A stretch of DNA of 9,652 nt. Origin: Synechococcus sp. CO36386bin_37 (GTDB lineage: Bacteria; Cyanobacteriota; Cyanobacteriia; PCC-6307; Cyanobiaceae). Each line of letters starts with the position of its first letter. Position 1 is the stretch's first letter. The notes under the pieces are model-generated. The model saw only the letters and a list, made by a program, of their open reading frames with translations, had not been told where the DNA came from and made no database searches. Below, piece by piece: positions 1 through 6,973 of this stretch. Made by a program: the position numbers and the translations under genes. Location of the stretch: contig WTGE01000467.1 of NCBI GenBank assembly GCA_011525445.1, positions 1 through 9,652 on the forward strand, given 5' to 3'.

Positions 1-3
1 ACA

Positions 4-19
4 GTTCTTTATAAAGAAC
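4..19. repeat. Perfect 16-bp palindrome at the left edge
   Basis: GTTCTTTATAAAGAAC reads identically on both strands. As RNA it would give a 6-bp stem with a TATA loop. No T-run follows it on either strand, so it is a poor intrinsic terminator. It could be the remains of a terminator for a gene left of the window or a dyad protein-binding site. The palindrome is seen directly; its function is unknown. Confidence 0.5.
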
Positions 20-533
20 ACATCAAACCATAATCACACCCAATCACATTTAGATTTCAAAACAAAATTCAGGATCCATGAAATCAATAATGCAGATTCA
101 ACAGGCAAAATTCTTCAAGAATTAAATTAATAATATAGCCTTAAGCTAGCGTTCAGAAAACTCTTGTTCTTAGGATTTAGGTCTTCTAATAAATATGACC
201 ACCTGTCACCACGAGCAATAACACTCTCTTTTGTGATTTCATTGGCTTCTATACCTACAATTGATCCGTAAGCCAAGGGTTTACTTTTGGCCCACTGGAT
301 AACAATTCCTAAGAATCAATTAATAAATCCAATACTGATGATTACATCTATTGAGAATTTGAGTAAACATGAGGAGTCCTTGCATCACTTTTCTTCCAAC
401 AAAGCTCTACAAAATATCAAACTGACAATTCAAACTTAGTCACTTTTTAATTGTAAATTGGGATAAAGAATCCCACGAATGGATGATCAATCTATGCCAA
501 TCACTAGCCATTAGGAAGAGAGGGAGAACGAAA
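20..533. other. AT-rich stretch without a convincing gene
   Basis: This stretch is markedly more AT-rich than the genes on the right. All plus-strand frames are very short. The longest open stretch is on the minus strand (127-315, listed separately) and has no clear start. No tRNA-like cloverleaf, repeat array or transposase fragment is visible. Confidence 0.6.
127..315 (-). pseudogene. Possible remnant of a minus-strand coding frame
   Basis: A 62-codon open stretch runs from just after an in-frame TGA (316-318) to TAA (127-129). It reads as plausible protein, including the segments AYGSIVGIEANEI and ARGDRWSYLLEDLNPKNKSF. No ATG or GTG lies near its beginning; the first usable codon is a TTG at about residue 14. 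The same frame continues upstream of the TGA for about 21 codons (ending SIDVIISIGFIN) before another TGA, so a gene broken by a stop is possible. I do not recognise the family. Open stretches of this length also arise by chance in AT-rich DNA, so the call is weak. Confidence 0.2.
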
Positions 534-611
534 ATGGAAAAAGATCATTCAGGTCAAAAAAGCTCACTTGAATTCAAATGTATCCAACGAGCTGTTACTG
601 AACGACACTAG
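534..611 (+). CDS. Very small ORF (25 aa) with a purine-rich ribosome-binding site
   Basis: ATG at 534 is preceded by a purine-rich tract (AGGAAGAGAGGGAGAACG) whose GGAG lies about seven bases from the start, the best-looking ribosome-binding site in the left third. The peptide (begins MEKDHSGQKSSLEF) is short, hydrophilic and basic, with one Cys. It ends 54 bases before the 94-codon ORF and could be a leader or small protein in the same transcript. No family is recognised. It may be chance. Confidence 0.22.
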   Translation: MEKDHSGQKSSLEFKCIQRAVTERH

Positions 612-665
612 TCAATTCCTTACTAAGAAAAGACTTACATGCTTTTCCAATCATGTTGAGTCGTC

Positions 666-950
666 ATGAACATTGATCAACAAGCCATCGCGAGAGAATA
701 TTGCACCCTCTCAGTGAGACCAACGTTAAGGAGAACTGTTATCTCGTTAGGTAAGTCTATGATCAAAACGATTGCGGACGAATCAATGGGGAAAAAGCCA
801 ACTATTCGTGAAAAAATCATCAAGCTCCCTGACCATTTTAGGCGACGTATCGCCTATGTTCCCAGGGTTAATGAAACAATTTCAGCCCTGAGAGACATTG
901 GAATTGAGCTAAAGCAATCCGATAAAGTCAAACGGAATTCTAAGCATTAA
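666..950 (+). CDS. Hypothetical basic protein, 94 aa
   Basis: This is the longest start-to-stop ORF in the left 2.8 kb. The product is soluble and rich in Arg and Lys, with no signal peptide, no membrane segment and no Cys cluster. The centre (residues 22-62, including RRTVISLGKSMIKTIADE and IREKIIKLPDHFRRRIAYV) looks like alternating amphipathic helices, which could suit nucleic-acid or protein binding, but there is no recognisable motif. The ATG at 666 has only a weak upstream GAG and no strong ribosome-binding site. No homologous family is recognised. Base composition matches the AT-rich surroundings rather than the genes to the right. It could be a lineage-specific small gene or a chance ORF; I lean slightly to real. 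Confidence 0.5.
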   Translation: MNIDQQAIAREYCTLSVRPTLRRTVISLGKSMIKTIADESMGKKPTIREKIIKLPDHFRRRIAYVPRVNETISALRDIGIELKQSDKVKRNSKH

Positions 951-994
951 TTAACAGTTTCAAAATATCATCTGCTCACTTCAACGGGTTCAGG

Positions 995-1132
995 ATGAAT
1001 GTCACCAATCATCGGCATCCCTGGATATCAACCATCGCAGACATCATGTTTGGTATCACCGCGGCGGTGTTTAAGTAATTTGCTTGATTGAACGACTGGG
1101 CTCTGACCATTGCTGAACAAGATTTTAAGTAG
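995..1132 (+). pseudogene. Possible decayed small gene with several in-frame stops
   Basis: From ATG 995 one frame reads 27 codons ending in a hydrophobic stretch (STIADIMFGITAAVFK), then TAA (1076), two codons, TGA (1085), then LNDWALTIAEQDFK, then TAG (1130). The same frame resumes past 1137 with further protein-like sequence to another TAG at about 1199. The fragments are coherent in composition: a hydrophobic helix, then an amphipathic acidic segment. This would fit a small membrane-associated protein gene that has accumulated nonsense mutations. The family is not recognised, and chance is a real alternative in a region this poor in long frames. Confidence 0.22.
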
Positions 1133-1224
1133 AGCCATTGATACTTCAATCAACGTGCCTCTGCCAACAATCTCTTCATTAAACGAGCCAACTCATGTTA
1201 GATTCGGATATCTAAATAATTAAG

Positions 1225-1401
1225 ATGCTTGAAATCATTCCGTCTTATTACATTGTTTTCCTCGCGCTTGGCATTGCTGCAATAGTTGTCGTTTTGTTTT
1301 ACTCCTTTACTCGCAACTCCTCATACGAATTTCAGCAGCGATCAAAAAAACTTCAGCAAAAAAGAAAAAAAGCTTCTGCAACTGCACCTGAAGAACACTA
1401 A
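1225..1401 (+). CDS. Small single-span membrane protein, 58 aa
   Basis: The ORF runs from ATG 1225 to TAA 1399-1401. Residues 8-28 form one strong hydrophobic segment (core VFLALGIAAIVVVLFYSF), preceded by a short acidic or neutral N-terminus. A basic tail follows (residues 30-50, including RSKKLQQKRKKA), ending in a small acidic tip (PEEH). By the positive-inside rule the tail would be cytoplasmic, giving an N-out, C-in single-span protein. The start has no good Shine-Dalgarno sequence. It is similar in size and plan to the many small single-span proteins of cyanobacteria, such as photosystem accessory subunits, but it matches none that I recognise. The coherent helix-plus-basic-tail plan is the main reason to believe it. 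Confidence 0.55.
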   Translation: MLEIIPSYYIVFLALGIAAIVVVLFYSFTRNSSYEFQQRSKKLQQKRKKASATAPEEH

Positions 1402-1605
1402 CCAGAAATTAATTTAGCGGTCTACTGCTCCGACAATGTTTCTGACAATAAAACCTGACTACTAACCACTGATTACAAAAACAGAACGGAGATACTTTGC
1501 TTAAAACAGAATACAGATTAAATCCTGAGTTAGTCTCATTTATTTGAATCAATCATCGCAAAGCAACAAATGCATCTCCATTAAACAATAAAACACATTA
1601 ATCAC
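1402..1605. other. AT-rich intergenic stretch
   Basis: All six frames are short here. The only minor feature is the word GACAAT occurring twice within about 15 bases near 1433-1450. No convincing terminator follows the 58-aa ORF and no promoter is clear. Confidence 0.5.
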
Positions 1606-1776
1606 ATGCCTGATAGTCGTTTACATGATCAACTGCAATTAATACAACATCCAAAAAGTTGACTGAATATTTTTCAACCGGACAATTATCGCTTACGAAA
1701 AGCAGAACTATTTGCGCGCCCTCCAATTATTGGTTTCGAGGAAATAATAAGTCACTTCACTCCCTACATATTTTAA
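1606..1776 (+). pseudogene. Possible small gene interrupted by one TGA
   Basis: ATG 1606 opens an 18-codon frame (MPDSRLHDQLQLIQHPKS) that stops at TGA 1660-1662. The same frame then continues for 37 codons to TAA 1774-1776, reading as protein (for example FQPDNYRLRKAELFARPP and IIGFEEIISHF). Ignoring the TGA, the product would be about 56 aa and soluble. A single nonsense change in a small gene would explain the pattern. I recognise no family. Cyanobacterial TGA readthrough or selenocysteine use is not expected. Chance remains possible. Confidence 0.25.
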
Positions 1777-1828
1777 ACCAATAAAGCCATTCGTGGGATC
1801 TGTCTTTGAAAGCAACTAGACAATAGCC

Positions 1829-2116
1829 ATGCTTCTTCTACTTTCAAAGATTTTGATTGCGATGGCAATGCGTGATTTGACGGATGAGCAGATCACTCGG
1901 TTGCGTTATGATTGATCCATCGCAATCGGAGGAGCCATCATGGTCGATACTCCACCAGAGCACATTCAAGAAGCAGCCTGACCACTTGGCCCCTGCTCCA
2001 ACAGTTTTCTCACCCAACGGCGAGTCCAGTCCATCGGGGACACTCCAACTGCACCGATCGTAGGTGCCCCAGGAGTCAACCACTCACCACCTAGGAACAA
2101 GGCCCCAGGCGCCTAA
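1829..2116 (+). pseudogene. Broken or overlapping small reading frames, GC-richer than surroundings
   Basis: ATG 1829 starts a 28-codon frame (hydrophobic MLLLLSKILIAMAM, then RDLTDEQITRLRYD) ending at TGA 1913. The same frame continues as SIAIGGAIMVDTPPEHIQEAA to a second TGA (1979) and then to TAA 2114-2116, a total of 96 codons with two internal stops. A second frame starts at ATG 1908, overlapping the first by the eight bases ATGATTGA. It runs 51 codons to TAG 2061 and is acidic, Ser- and Pro-rich (MIDPSQSEEPSWSILHQ, later APAPTVFSPNGESSPSG). Either this is one gene damaged by nonsense or frameshift mutations, or it is two overlapping small genes. An excellent GGAGGA six bases before the ATG at 1940 could start only a 12-codon peptide. 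The family is not recognised. The hairpin downstream supports rightward transcription through this block. Confidence 0.35.
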
Positions 2117-2229
2117 TGCCAGACGCTTCGCAATCCTCTTTCAGTTCACTGTTGTCGTCTCGAGGTTCACGCTTCTCCGATACAGATTCACTGAATCAAG
2201 GTCGCATAATGCATAAACGAGCGAGTTAG
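2116..2229 (+). CDS. Small Ser-rich ORF (37 aa) ending at a hairpin
   Basis: The ATG at 2116 overlaps the TAA of the preceding frame (TAATG) and the ORF ends at TAG 2227-2229, the first bases of the strong hairpin. The peptide is hydrophilic, with eleven Ser residues in 37 (for example SQSSFSSLLSSRGSRFSD) and a basic end (MHKRAS). No domain is recognised. Coupling to the preceding frame and abutting a terminator-like hairpin are the only positional support. It could equally be untranslated 3' sequence or part of a small RNA. Confidence 0.25.
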   Translation: MPDASQSSFSSLLSSRGSRFSDTDSLNQGRIMHKRAS

Positions 2230-2259
2230 GCCGTCTCTTCCACCCGGGAGGGGCGGCCT
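2228..2259 (+). terminator. Strong GC-rich hairpin, probable transcription end of plus-strand RNA
   Basis: The 32 bases fold into a continuous 14-bp stem (outer arm AGGCCG with CGGCCT) and a 4-base ACCC loop. Three of the pairs are G-U wobbles in plus-strand RNA. In minus-strand RNA the same positions become A-C mismatches, so the structure favours rightward transcription. The 3' flank is CTCCTTGATT, not a proper T-run, so termination strength is uncertain. It may instead be the 3' stem of a small RNA covering 1829-2259. Confidence 0.5.
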
Positions 2260-2577
2260 CTCCTTGATTGGAAGGCACTCAATAATTGTTGAATACAAAT
2301 TCAAACCATGCAGAACATGTTTTGTTTTGCAAAAGAAATCCATGGCTCACTGAAAATCCCTAACGACATCCCACACCCCCAATCAATCCCCTTAATCCAC
2401 TAATCCACCCGTCGATCTTGTCGGGCTTTATGTGTCCAACGCAACAAACCGAATTCAGCAATAATACTCAATCAAAACATTATGCATCAGTTTTAACCAA
2501 ACCAAAAATCCAAAGTAACGGTTCACACCAACAACAACTACCACTTGAGCCATGGTTTTAAAAACTCAGAAGCTTCC
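2260..2577. other. AT-rich intergenic stretch, no supported gene
   Basis: There are only tiny frames: plus 2308-2403 (31 codons) and minus 2455-2553 (32 codons, hydrophobic), neither with a ribosome-binding site. The word TAATCCAC occurs twice in tandem at about 2393-2408, and a weak 4-bp CCCG/CGGG hairpin lies at about 2408-2425. No clear promoter or RNA gene is visible. Confidence 0.5.
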
Positions 2578-2676
2578 ATGGAACTTTTTGTTGGTCTATG
2601 CATGATTCCGTTTCTGAGCGCGTTGTTCATTCAAGCAGGTCAAAACGAAGACGCCGATGATCATGACTTTCTTTAG
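2578..2676 (+). CDS. Tiny single-span membrane protein candidate, 32 aa
   Basis: The ORF runs from ATG 2578 to TAG 2674-2676. Residues 3-18 form a hydrophobic helix (LFVGLCMIPFLSALFI), followed by a strongly acidic hydrophilic tail (QNEDADDHDF). The plan of a short helix plus charged tail is typical of tiny cyanobacterial membrane proteins, and the hydrophobic and charged halves are cleanly divided, which favours a real gene. The upstream sequence (CTCAGAAGCTTCC) gives only a weak ribosome-binding site. I recognise no family, and function cannot be guessed from sequence alone. A chance ORF is possible at this length. Confidence 0.38.
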   Translation: MELFVGLCMIPFLSALFIQAGQNEDADDHDFL

Positions 2677-2775
2677 TGGATAAATAAAATTCAGTCAATA
2701 TCTTACAGAAATGATCATCCTTCTTCAAGTCTTAGGGATGAGTGCAACTCTTAACGATCAAAACATATTGCATGA

Positions 2776-2795
2776 ATTGGTGAGAAGACACCAAT
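2776..2795 (-). terminator. Hairpin just past the 5-oxoprolinase stop
   Basis: ATTGGTG and CACCAAT form a perfect 7-bp stem with a 6-base loop, starting 22 bases beyond the gene's stop codon on the minus strand. The flank after it on that strand (TCATGCAATATGTTTTG) is AT-rich but not a true T-run, so it is a modest terminator candidate. Position is the best support. Confidence 0.4.
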
Positions 2796-2817
2796 GTTGT
2801 CCAACACGATGAAAGGT

Positions 2818-5800
2818 TCAACTGACTGCAGCCACTCCCCAACCTCCACCGCCAGGCGTTGCGATCCAGAGCTGATCGCCTGCTTGAACTTGCTTCTCAA
2901 AGCAACCCGGTAGTTCTTGCCAAGAACCTTCTTGTTGGCACAACCAAGCCTGACCCAGCGCACCCGCTCCCCCACCGGCCATGCCGAACGGTGGGACCTG
3001 TCGGGATCCAGACAGCAGGGCCACCGTCATTGGGGCCAAAAAACGAATCTGACGATTGACCCCATCACCACCTGACCATTGGCCTTGGCCTCCACTGCCC
3101 TTGCGAAGACCAAATTGCTCTAGGCGAACGGGATAGCGTTGCTCAAGAATTTCTGGGTCGGTGAGTCTGGAATTTGTCATGTGGGTCTGTACGCCGGCTG
3201 AGCCCTGAAATCCTGGGCCTGCTCCACCGCCTCCGGCAATGGTTTCGTAGTACTGCGAGCGTTCATCTCCGAACGTGAGGTTGTTCATCGTTCCCTGAGC
3301 CGCTGCCATCACGCCCATCGCGGCAAACAACAGATTGCACAGCGCCTGAGAGGTTTCCACATTGCCCGCCACCACCGCAGCCGGTGCGATGGGATTGAGC
3401 AAGGAACCCTGCGGAACCACGAGAGTCAACGGTTCAAAACAGCCGGCATTCAGAGGAATGGATTCATCCACCAAGCAGCGCAGCACATACAACACAGCTG
3501 CCTTCGTGACGGCAAGCGGAGCATGGAAGTTGTGCTCGCCCTGCGGACTCGTTCCCGTGAAATCCAAGCAAGCCGTTCGCGCCTCGTGATCAACCTTCAA
3601 AGCGAGCTCCAGACGCGCGCCTTGGTCCAAAGCGACACTGAAGCGATGATCCTTCAAACGGCTCATCACGCGACGCACGGCCTCAGCCGCATGAGATTGA
3701 ACAAAACGCATGTAAGCAGCCACCCGCTTTGAACCTTCTCGAATCAACAGTTCTTCCAAAAGGCTGACGCCAAGGCGGTTAGCTGCTGCTTGCGCTTGCA
3801 GATCAGCCCAGAGAACATCCGGAGCTCGGGGCGGCTGTGATTCAGCCTTCAAGAGCGCACTCCAACCCTGGACATTCAAGACACCACCACGCACAAGAGT
3901 CCAGTTGCGTAAACGAATGCCCTCATCAAAGATGTCTCGACTGAAAGGAGGCATGGACCCAGGGGTGAGTCCTCCAACGTCGCAGTGATGACCGCGACAG
4001 GCGACGTAGAAGCTTGGTGCTTCATCCTCACCAAAAACAGGTGTGATCGCAGTGATATCGGGCAGATGAGTTCCGCCGTGATAAGGATCATTGCTGATAA
4101 CAGTCTCCCCTGGTTCCAGAGATAAGCGCTCGCCGCGCTGTATCTGAAGCAGCAAATCAGCCACCGCCTCACCCATCGAGCCCAGGTGGACGGGAATGTG
4201 GGGAGCGTTCGCAACCAGTGCCCCCTGGCAATCAAACAAGGCACACGAGAAATCCAGGCGTTCACGGATATTGACCGATCGACTGGTCTGCCTCAAGCGC
4301 TCTCCCATCTGTTCCGCAATCACCATGAAACGGTGATGAAACAAAGTCAGATCCACAGGGTCTGGAGCTTCAACAACCCGCTCGATCGCTGCGGTTTCAG
4401 GAGCACGAACAGCGCTTGTAAGCAGAAGGCTTCCACTGATGTCGCACTGGACAGTCCACCCTGGTTCCAGAACGGTGCATCCGGTGGCATCAAGAATCAA
4501 AGCGGGGCCCTGCATAGGCTGACACGATCGAAGATCGCTTCGCTGAACCACTGGAACTGTCTTCCAACCCAGCCCAGGCCAATGGATTGAGGCCATCGTC
4601 CTGAGATCGCCACTCACCGCTGAGGATGATGAGGCGATCTGGAGATCGTCAGGCATCTCCTCCGAAACAGCGAAGATTTCAACCTCCACTCGCTCCAACA
4701 TCAGATCATTGGTGTGCGGAGCCACATACCCGAAGCGCTGAAGGTGAAGATCATCAAAAGCAGCTTCCAACTGCGCGATCGTCCATCGAGAGTTGAGCCC
4801 AGTCAGCGGAATCATCAACCCCTGCTCAGACGCTCCATCCCGAAGCTCGATGCGAATGCGGTGCTCCAATCGCGATTCACTCACCGCACCCGCCAACTGC
4901 AGCGGCCTCTCCGCAGAGCGCAATGCGTCACGAATGATTCCTGGAAGGTTGACCAGCAGGTCTGGTGTGAGCGACCGTCGCAACACCACCTGCCGCCGCT
5001 CACTCAGACGAGACTGACCCAGACCGAAAGCCGACAACACGCCGGCAAGGGGATGGATCAGGACCTGGCGAAGACCGAGTGTTCCCGCAACTCTGCAAGC
5101 AAGCTGTCCCGCTGCACCCCCATAGGCAACCAGCACACCACCACGAATGTCGTGTCCACGAAACAAGGAGACCTGCTGAATGGCACCAGCCATGGTTTCG
5201 ACGGCGATGTCCAACGCACCCTCCGCCAGCTGCTCAGGCTCAGAACCCAAGCGATGAGCAAGATCTTCGAAGCGCTCCTGCACGATTTGCCGATCCGGCC
5301 GCAAATCCCCCTCCGGTCCAAACACAGCTGGGAACGCCTCCACCTGCAGACGTCCAAGAAAGAGATGGGCATCCGTAATCGTTAAAGGGCCATCGCAGCG
5401 GTAGCAAGCCGGTCCAGGGTCTGCGCCCGCAGAACGAGGACCGACCTGCAAACGATCACCATCGCTGTGAATGATCGAACCGCCACCCGCCGCAACGGTA
5501 TGGATCGGAAGTCGTGCTGCGGACAATTCAAAGCCAGCAATCCTCGTTTGATCACTGCGTTCCCAGTTTTGGTCTGTCGCACCCGCTGGCAAACAGAACA
5601 CATCGGTGCTCGTACCTCCCATGTCCACACCGACGATCGCCTGATCAGCAAAACCGGCAGCCTCCGCTGCAGCCATCGCTCCAACCATGCCTCCTGCAGG
5701 ACCAGAAAGAATCGTGTCCTTTGCCAGGAGCTGATCAGGACTTTGCAACGCGCCACTTGAGGTCATCACTCGGAGGCGAGTCTTCCCTCCAAGGGCCAGT

Positions 5801-6498
5801 CGAACTTGATTGAGATAATCAAACAGCAGCTGTTGCACGGCCGCTTCAACAACGGTGGTTTGGGCACGTGGTACCAAACGCGGCAAAGGACAGACCTGGT
5901 GGGAACACACAATCGTGGTGAAACCCATGGTTTGCGCCAGCTCAGCGAGTTGCATTTCATGGCGAGGCTCACGCCACGCATGCATCAAGGCAATGGCACA
6001 GGCGCTGATACCCGATCTCCTCACACGAGTCAGTTCCTTCTCCAGCTCGTCATCAACGCTGAAGGGTTCCACTTCCTCTCCTTCGGCACCCAGTCGGGCA
6101 GACGTTTCAATAACCGCTGCTGAAAGGGATTGCCGCTCTGGAATCTCCAACGCGAACAGATCGGGGCGATGCTGATCACCGATCAACAACAAATCCGCTA
6201 AGCCCTGATTCGTGATGAAAAGAACCGGCTCCCCTGCTCCCTCGAGCAAAGCATTCGTCGCAACGGTGGTTCCCAAGCGCACCTCCTGGATCAAGCCAGA
6301 TGGAATCTCGGCAGAAGCGGGCAACCCCAGAACATCTCGGATAGTACGGACAGCTGGATCGCCTTGATCGATCGATTGTTGGGAGAGAACTTTACGGATT
6401 ACAAGCTCACCACTGGGGGCGCGACCCACCAAATCCGTGAATGTGCCGCCGCGGTCAATCCAAAAATGCCAGTTTCTTTCAGCACGTAGTTTTCTCAA
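2818..6498 (-). CDS. oplAH: 5-oxoprolinase (ATP-hydrolysing), fused HyuA-HyuB type
   Basis: The product is predicted to open 5-oxo-L-proline to L-glutamate using ATP, in the cytoplasm, recycling 5-oxoproline from glutathione breakdown or spontaneous cyclisation of glutamine or glutamate. At 1226 aa it has the usual length of fused 5-oxoprolinases. The HyuA half (about 1-700) opens with [11 protein letters not shown] (12-22) and carries DMGGTSTDV (292-300) and the conserved [10 protein letters not shown] (357-366), features of its actin-like ATPase fold. The HyuB half (about 715-1222) carries [16 protein letters not shown] (741-756), [14 protein letters not shown] (802-815), [10 protein letters not shown] (834-843) and a Gly-rich end, TPGGGGWG (1214-1221). 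The start is TTG: an in-frame TGA lies three codons upstream and no ATG precedes the conserved N-terminus, so the choice is forced. The gene is intact and 475 bases from its upstream neighbour, so probably monocistronic. Hydantoinase or acetone-carboxylase relatives share the fold, but the fused two-half layout favours 5-oxoprolinase. Confidence 0.9.
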   Translation of the reverse strand: MRKLRAERNWHFWIDRGGTFTDLVGRAPSGELVIRKVLSQQSIDQGDPAVRTIRDVLGLPASAEIPSGLIQEVRLGTTVATNALLEGAGEPVLFITNQGLADLLLIGDQHRPDLFALEIPERQSLSAAVIETSARLGAEGEEVEPFSVDDELEKELTRVRRSGISACAIALMHAWREPRHEMQLAELAQTMGFTTIVCSHQVCPLPRLVPRAQTTVVEAAVQQLLFDYLNQVRLALGGKTRLRVMTSSGALQSPDQLLAKDTILSGPAGGMVGAMAAAEAAGFADQAIVGVDMGGTSTDVFCLPAGATDQNWERSDQTRIAGFELSAARLPIHTVAAGGGSIIHSDGDRLQVGPRSAGADPGPACYRCDGPLTITDAHLFLGRLQVEAFPAVFGPEGDLRPDRQIVQERFEDLAHRLGSEPEQLAEGALDIAVETMAGAIQQVSLFRGHDIRGGVLVAYGGAAGQLACRVAGTLGLRQVLIHPLAGVLSAFGLGQSRLSERRQVVLRRSLTPDLLVNLPGIIRDALRSAERPLQLAGAVSESRLEHRIRIELRDGASEQGLMIPLTGLNSRWTIAQLEAAFDDLHLQRFGYVAPHTNDLMLERVEVEIFAVSEEMPDDLQIASSSSAVSGDLRTMASIHWPGLGWKTVPVVQRSDLRSCQPMQGPALILDATGCTVLEPGWTVQCDISGSLLLTSAVRAPETAAIERVVEAPDPVDLTLFHHRFMVIAEQMGERLRQTSRSVNIRERLDFSCALFDCQGALVANAPHIPVHLGSMGEAVADLLLQIQRGERLSLEPGETVISNDPYHGGTHLPDITAITPVFGEDEAPSFYVACRGHHCDVGGLTPGSMPPFSRDIFDEGIRLRNWTLVRGGVLNVQGWSALLKAESQPPRAPDVLWADLQAQAAANRLGVSLLEELLIREGSKRVAAYMRFVQSHAAEAVRRVMSRLKDHRFSVALDQGARLELALKVDHEARTACLDFTGTSPQGEHNFHAPLAVTKAAVLYVLRCLVDESIPLNAGCFEPLTLVVPQGSLLNPIAPAAVVAGNVETSQALCNLLFAAMGVMAAAQGTMNNLTFGDERSQYYETIAGGGGAGPGFQGSAGVQTHMTNSRLTDPEILEQRYPVRLEQFGLRKGSGGQGQWSGGDGVNRQIRFLAPMTVALLSGSRQVPPFGMAGGGAGALGQAWLCQQEGSWQELPGCFEKQVQAGDQLWIATPGGGGWGVAAVS

Positions 6499-6973
6499 TG
6501 GTTTTCAGGGACTAAGACTTCGAAATATTCATGACATGCAGGACGAAGCAGAACAATCCTCTGAGTTGGAGCGGGAAAAGGACCATTGCCAAATATAAAT
6601 CATCGAGACCAATCGTTTGCGCTGGTTCTTCGCATAAGAATCAACTTAATCAATCAATAAGCAATATCCAAACACTTCAGCCAGTCCAAAGAGGCGACCA
6701 AGGGTGAATATGATCCAGCTAAGGATGCTCAAACCATGCATATCTCTTTTCCTTAGAGCCTCGAAACCTGATTCAGAACGCTGAGGAGAGAATTAGTAGC
6801 AACAGATGCGCAATACAAATCTTTCTTAAAGCTAATAAAGATATAGATTAATCAACATCTGTTTGACATAAACCTCAGCTTACTTCTGCGAGCAGAAGCC
6901 TTAAATTTTAAAGTTTCTATCACGGCATTACAGGCGAGGACATCAATCACAAGTTGTCTTTGTGTCAACTGAC
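6499..6973. other. 475-base gap: 5-oxoprolinase leader and 3' end of the nagB transcript
   Basis: No supportable gene lies here; the best frame is a 24-codon plus-strand ORF (6710-6784) with no recognisable feature. The gap must hold the minus-strand promoter for the 5-oxoprolinase gene. An AT-rich patch at about 6589-6600 (TATATTTGG on the minus strand) could be a -10 element, but I see no convincing -35 partner and no GTA-N8-TAC NtcA site. The sequence is clearly more AT-rich than both neighbouring genes. Confidence 0.55.
6883..6898 (-). terminator. Short hairpin downstream of nagB
   Basis: CTTCTG and CAGAAG form a 6-bp stem around a 4-base loop, about 75 bases past the nagB stop on the minus strand. 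No T-run follows in either direction. It is the only clear dyad between the two genes, so it is a possible transcript end or 3' stabilising stem. Support is weak. Confidence 0.28.

Noticed and set aside
1844..2083. 79-codon minus-strand ORF
   Set aside because: Rich in Trp, Cys and Ser in a way typical of an antisense shadow; the hairpin and protein-like frames point to the plus strand.
1912..2094. 60-codon plus-strand ORF rich in His, Arg and Ser
   Set aside because: Composition looks like an off-frame reading of the overlapping frames at 1829 and 1908.
1606..2116. In-frame TGA codons as selenocysteine or programmed readthrough
   Set aside because: No selenocysteine insertion structure is seen, cyanobacteria generally lack the machinery, and TGA serves as the normal stop of the 5-oxoprolinase and SpoIID-like genes here.
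1829..2229. Prochlorosin-type lanthipeptide precursor
   Set aside because: No Nif11-like leader, double-Gly cleavage site or Ser/Thr/Cys core peptide is present.
2455..2553. 32-codon hydrophobic minus-strand ORF (MAQVVVVVGVNRYF start)
   Set aside because: It arises from a CAACAACAAC-like run on the plus strand and has no ribosome-binding site.
2711..2812. 33-codon plus-strand ORF ending 5 bases before the convergent 5-oxoprolinase stop
   Set aside because: It overlaps the terminator-like hairpin, has no ribosome-binding site, and its composition (CCPTR end) looks like chance.
1..2817. CRISPR array, insertion sequence or tRNA-associated island
   Set aside because: No regularly spaced repeats, no transposase or integrase fragment and no tRNA gene could be found by eye.
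4714..5385. 223-codon plus-strand ORF inside the 5-oxoprolinase gene
   Set aside because: Antisense to a fully conserved gene, with Arg/Gln/His/Ser-rich shadow composition.
6710..6784. 24-codon plus-strand ORF between the 5-oxoprolinase and nagB genes
   Set aside because: No ribosome-binding site and no protein-like pattern; it is antisense to the likely 5-oxoprolinase leader.
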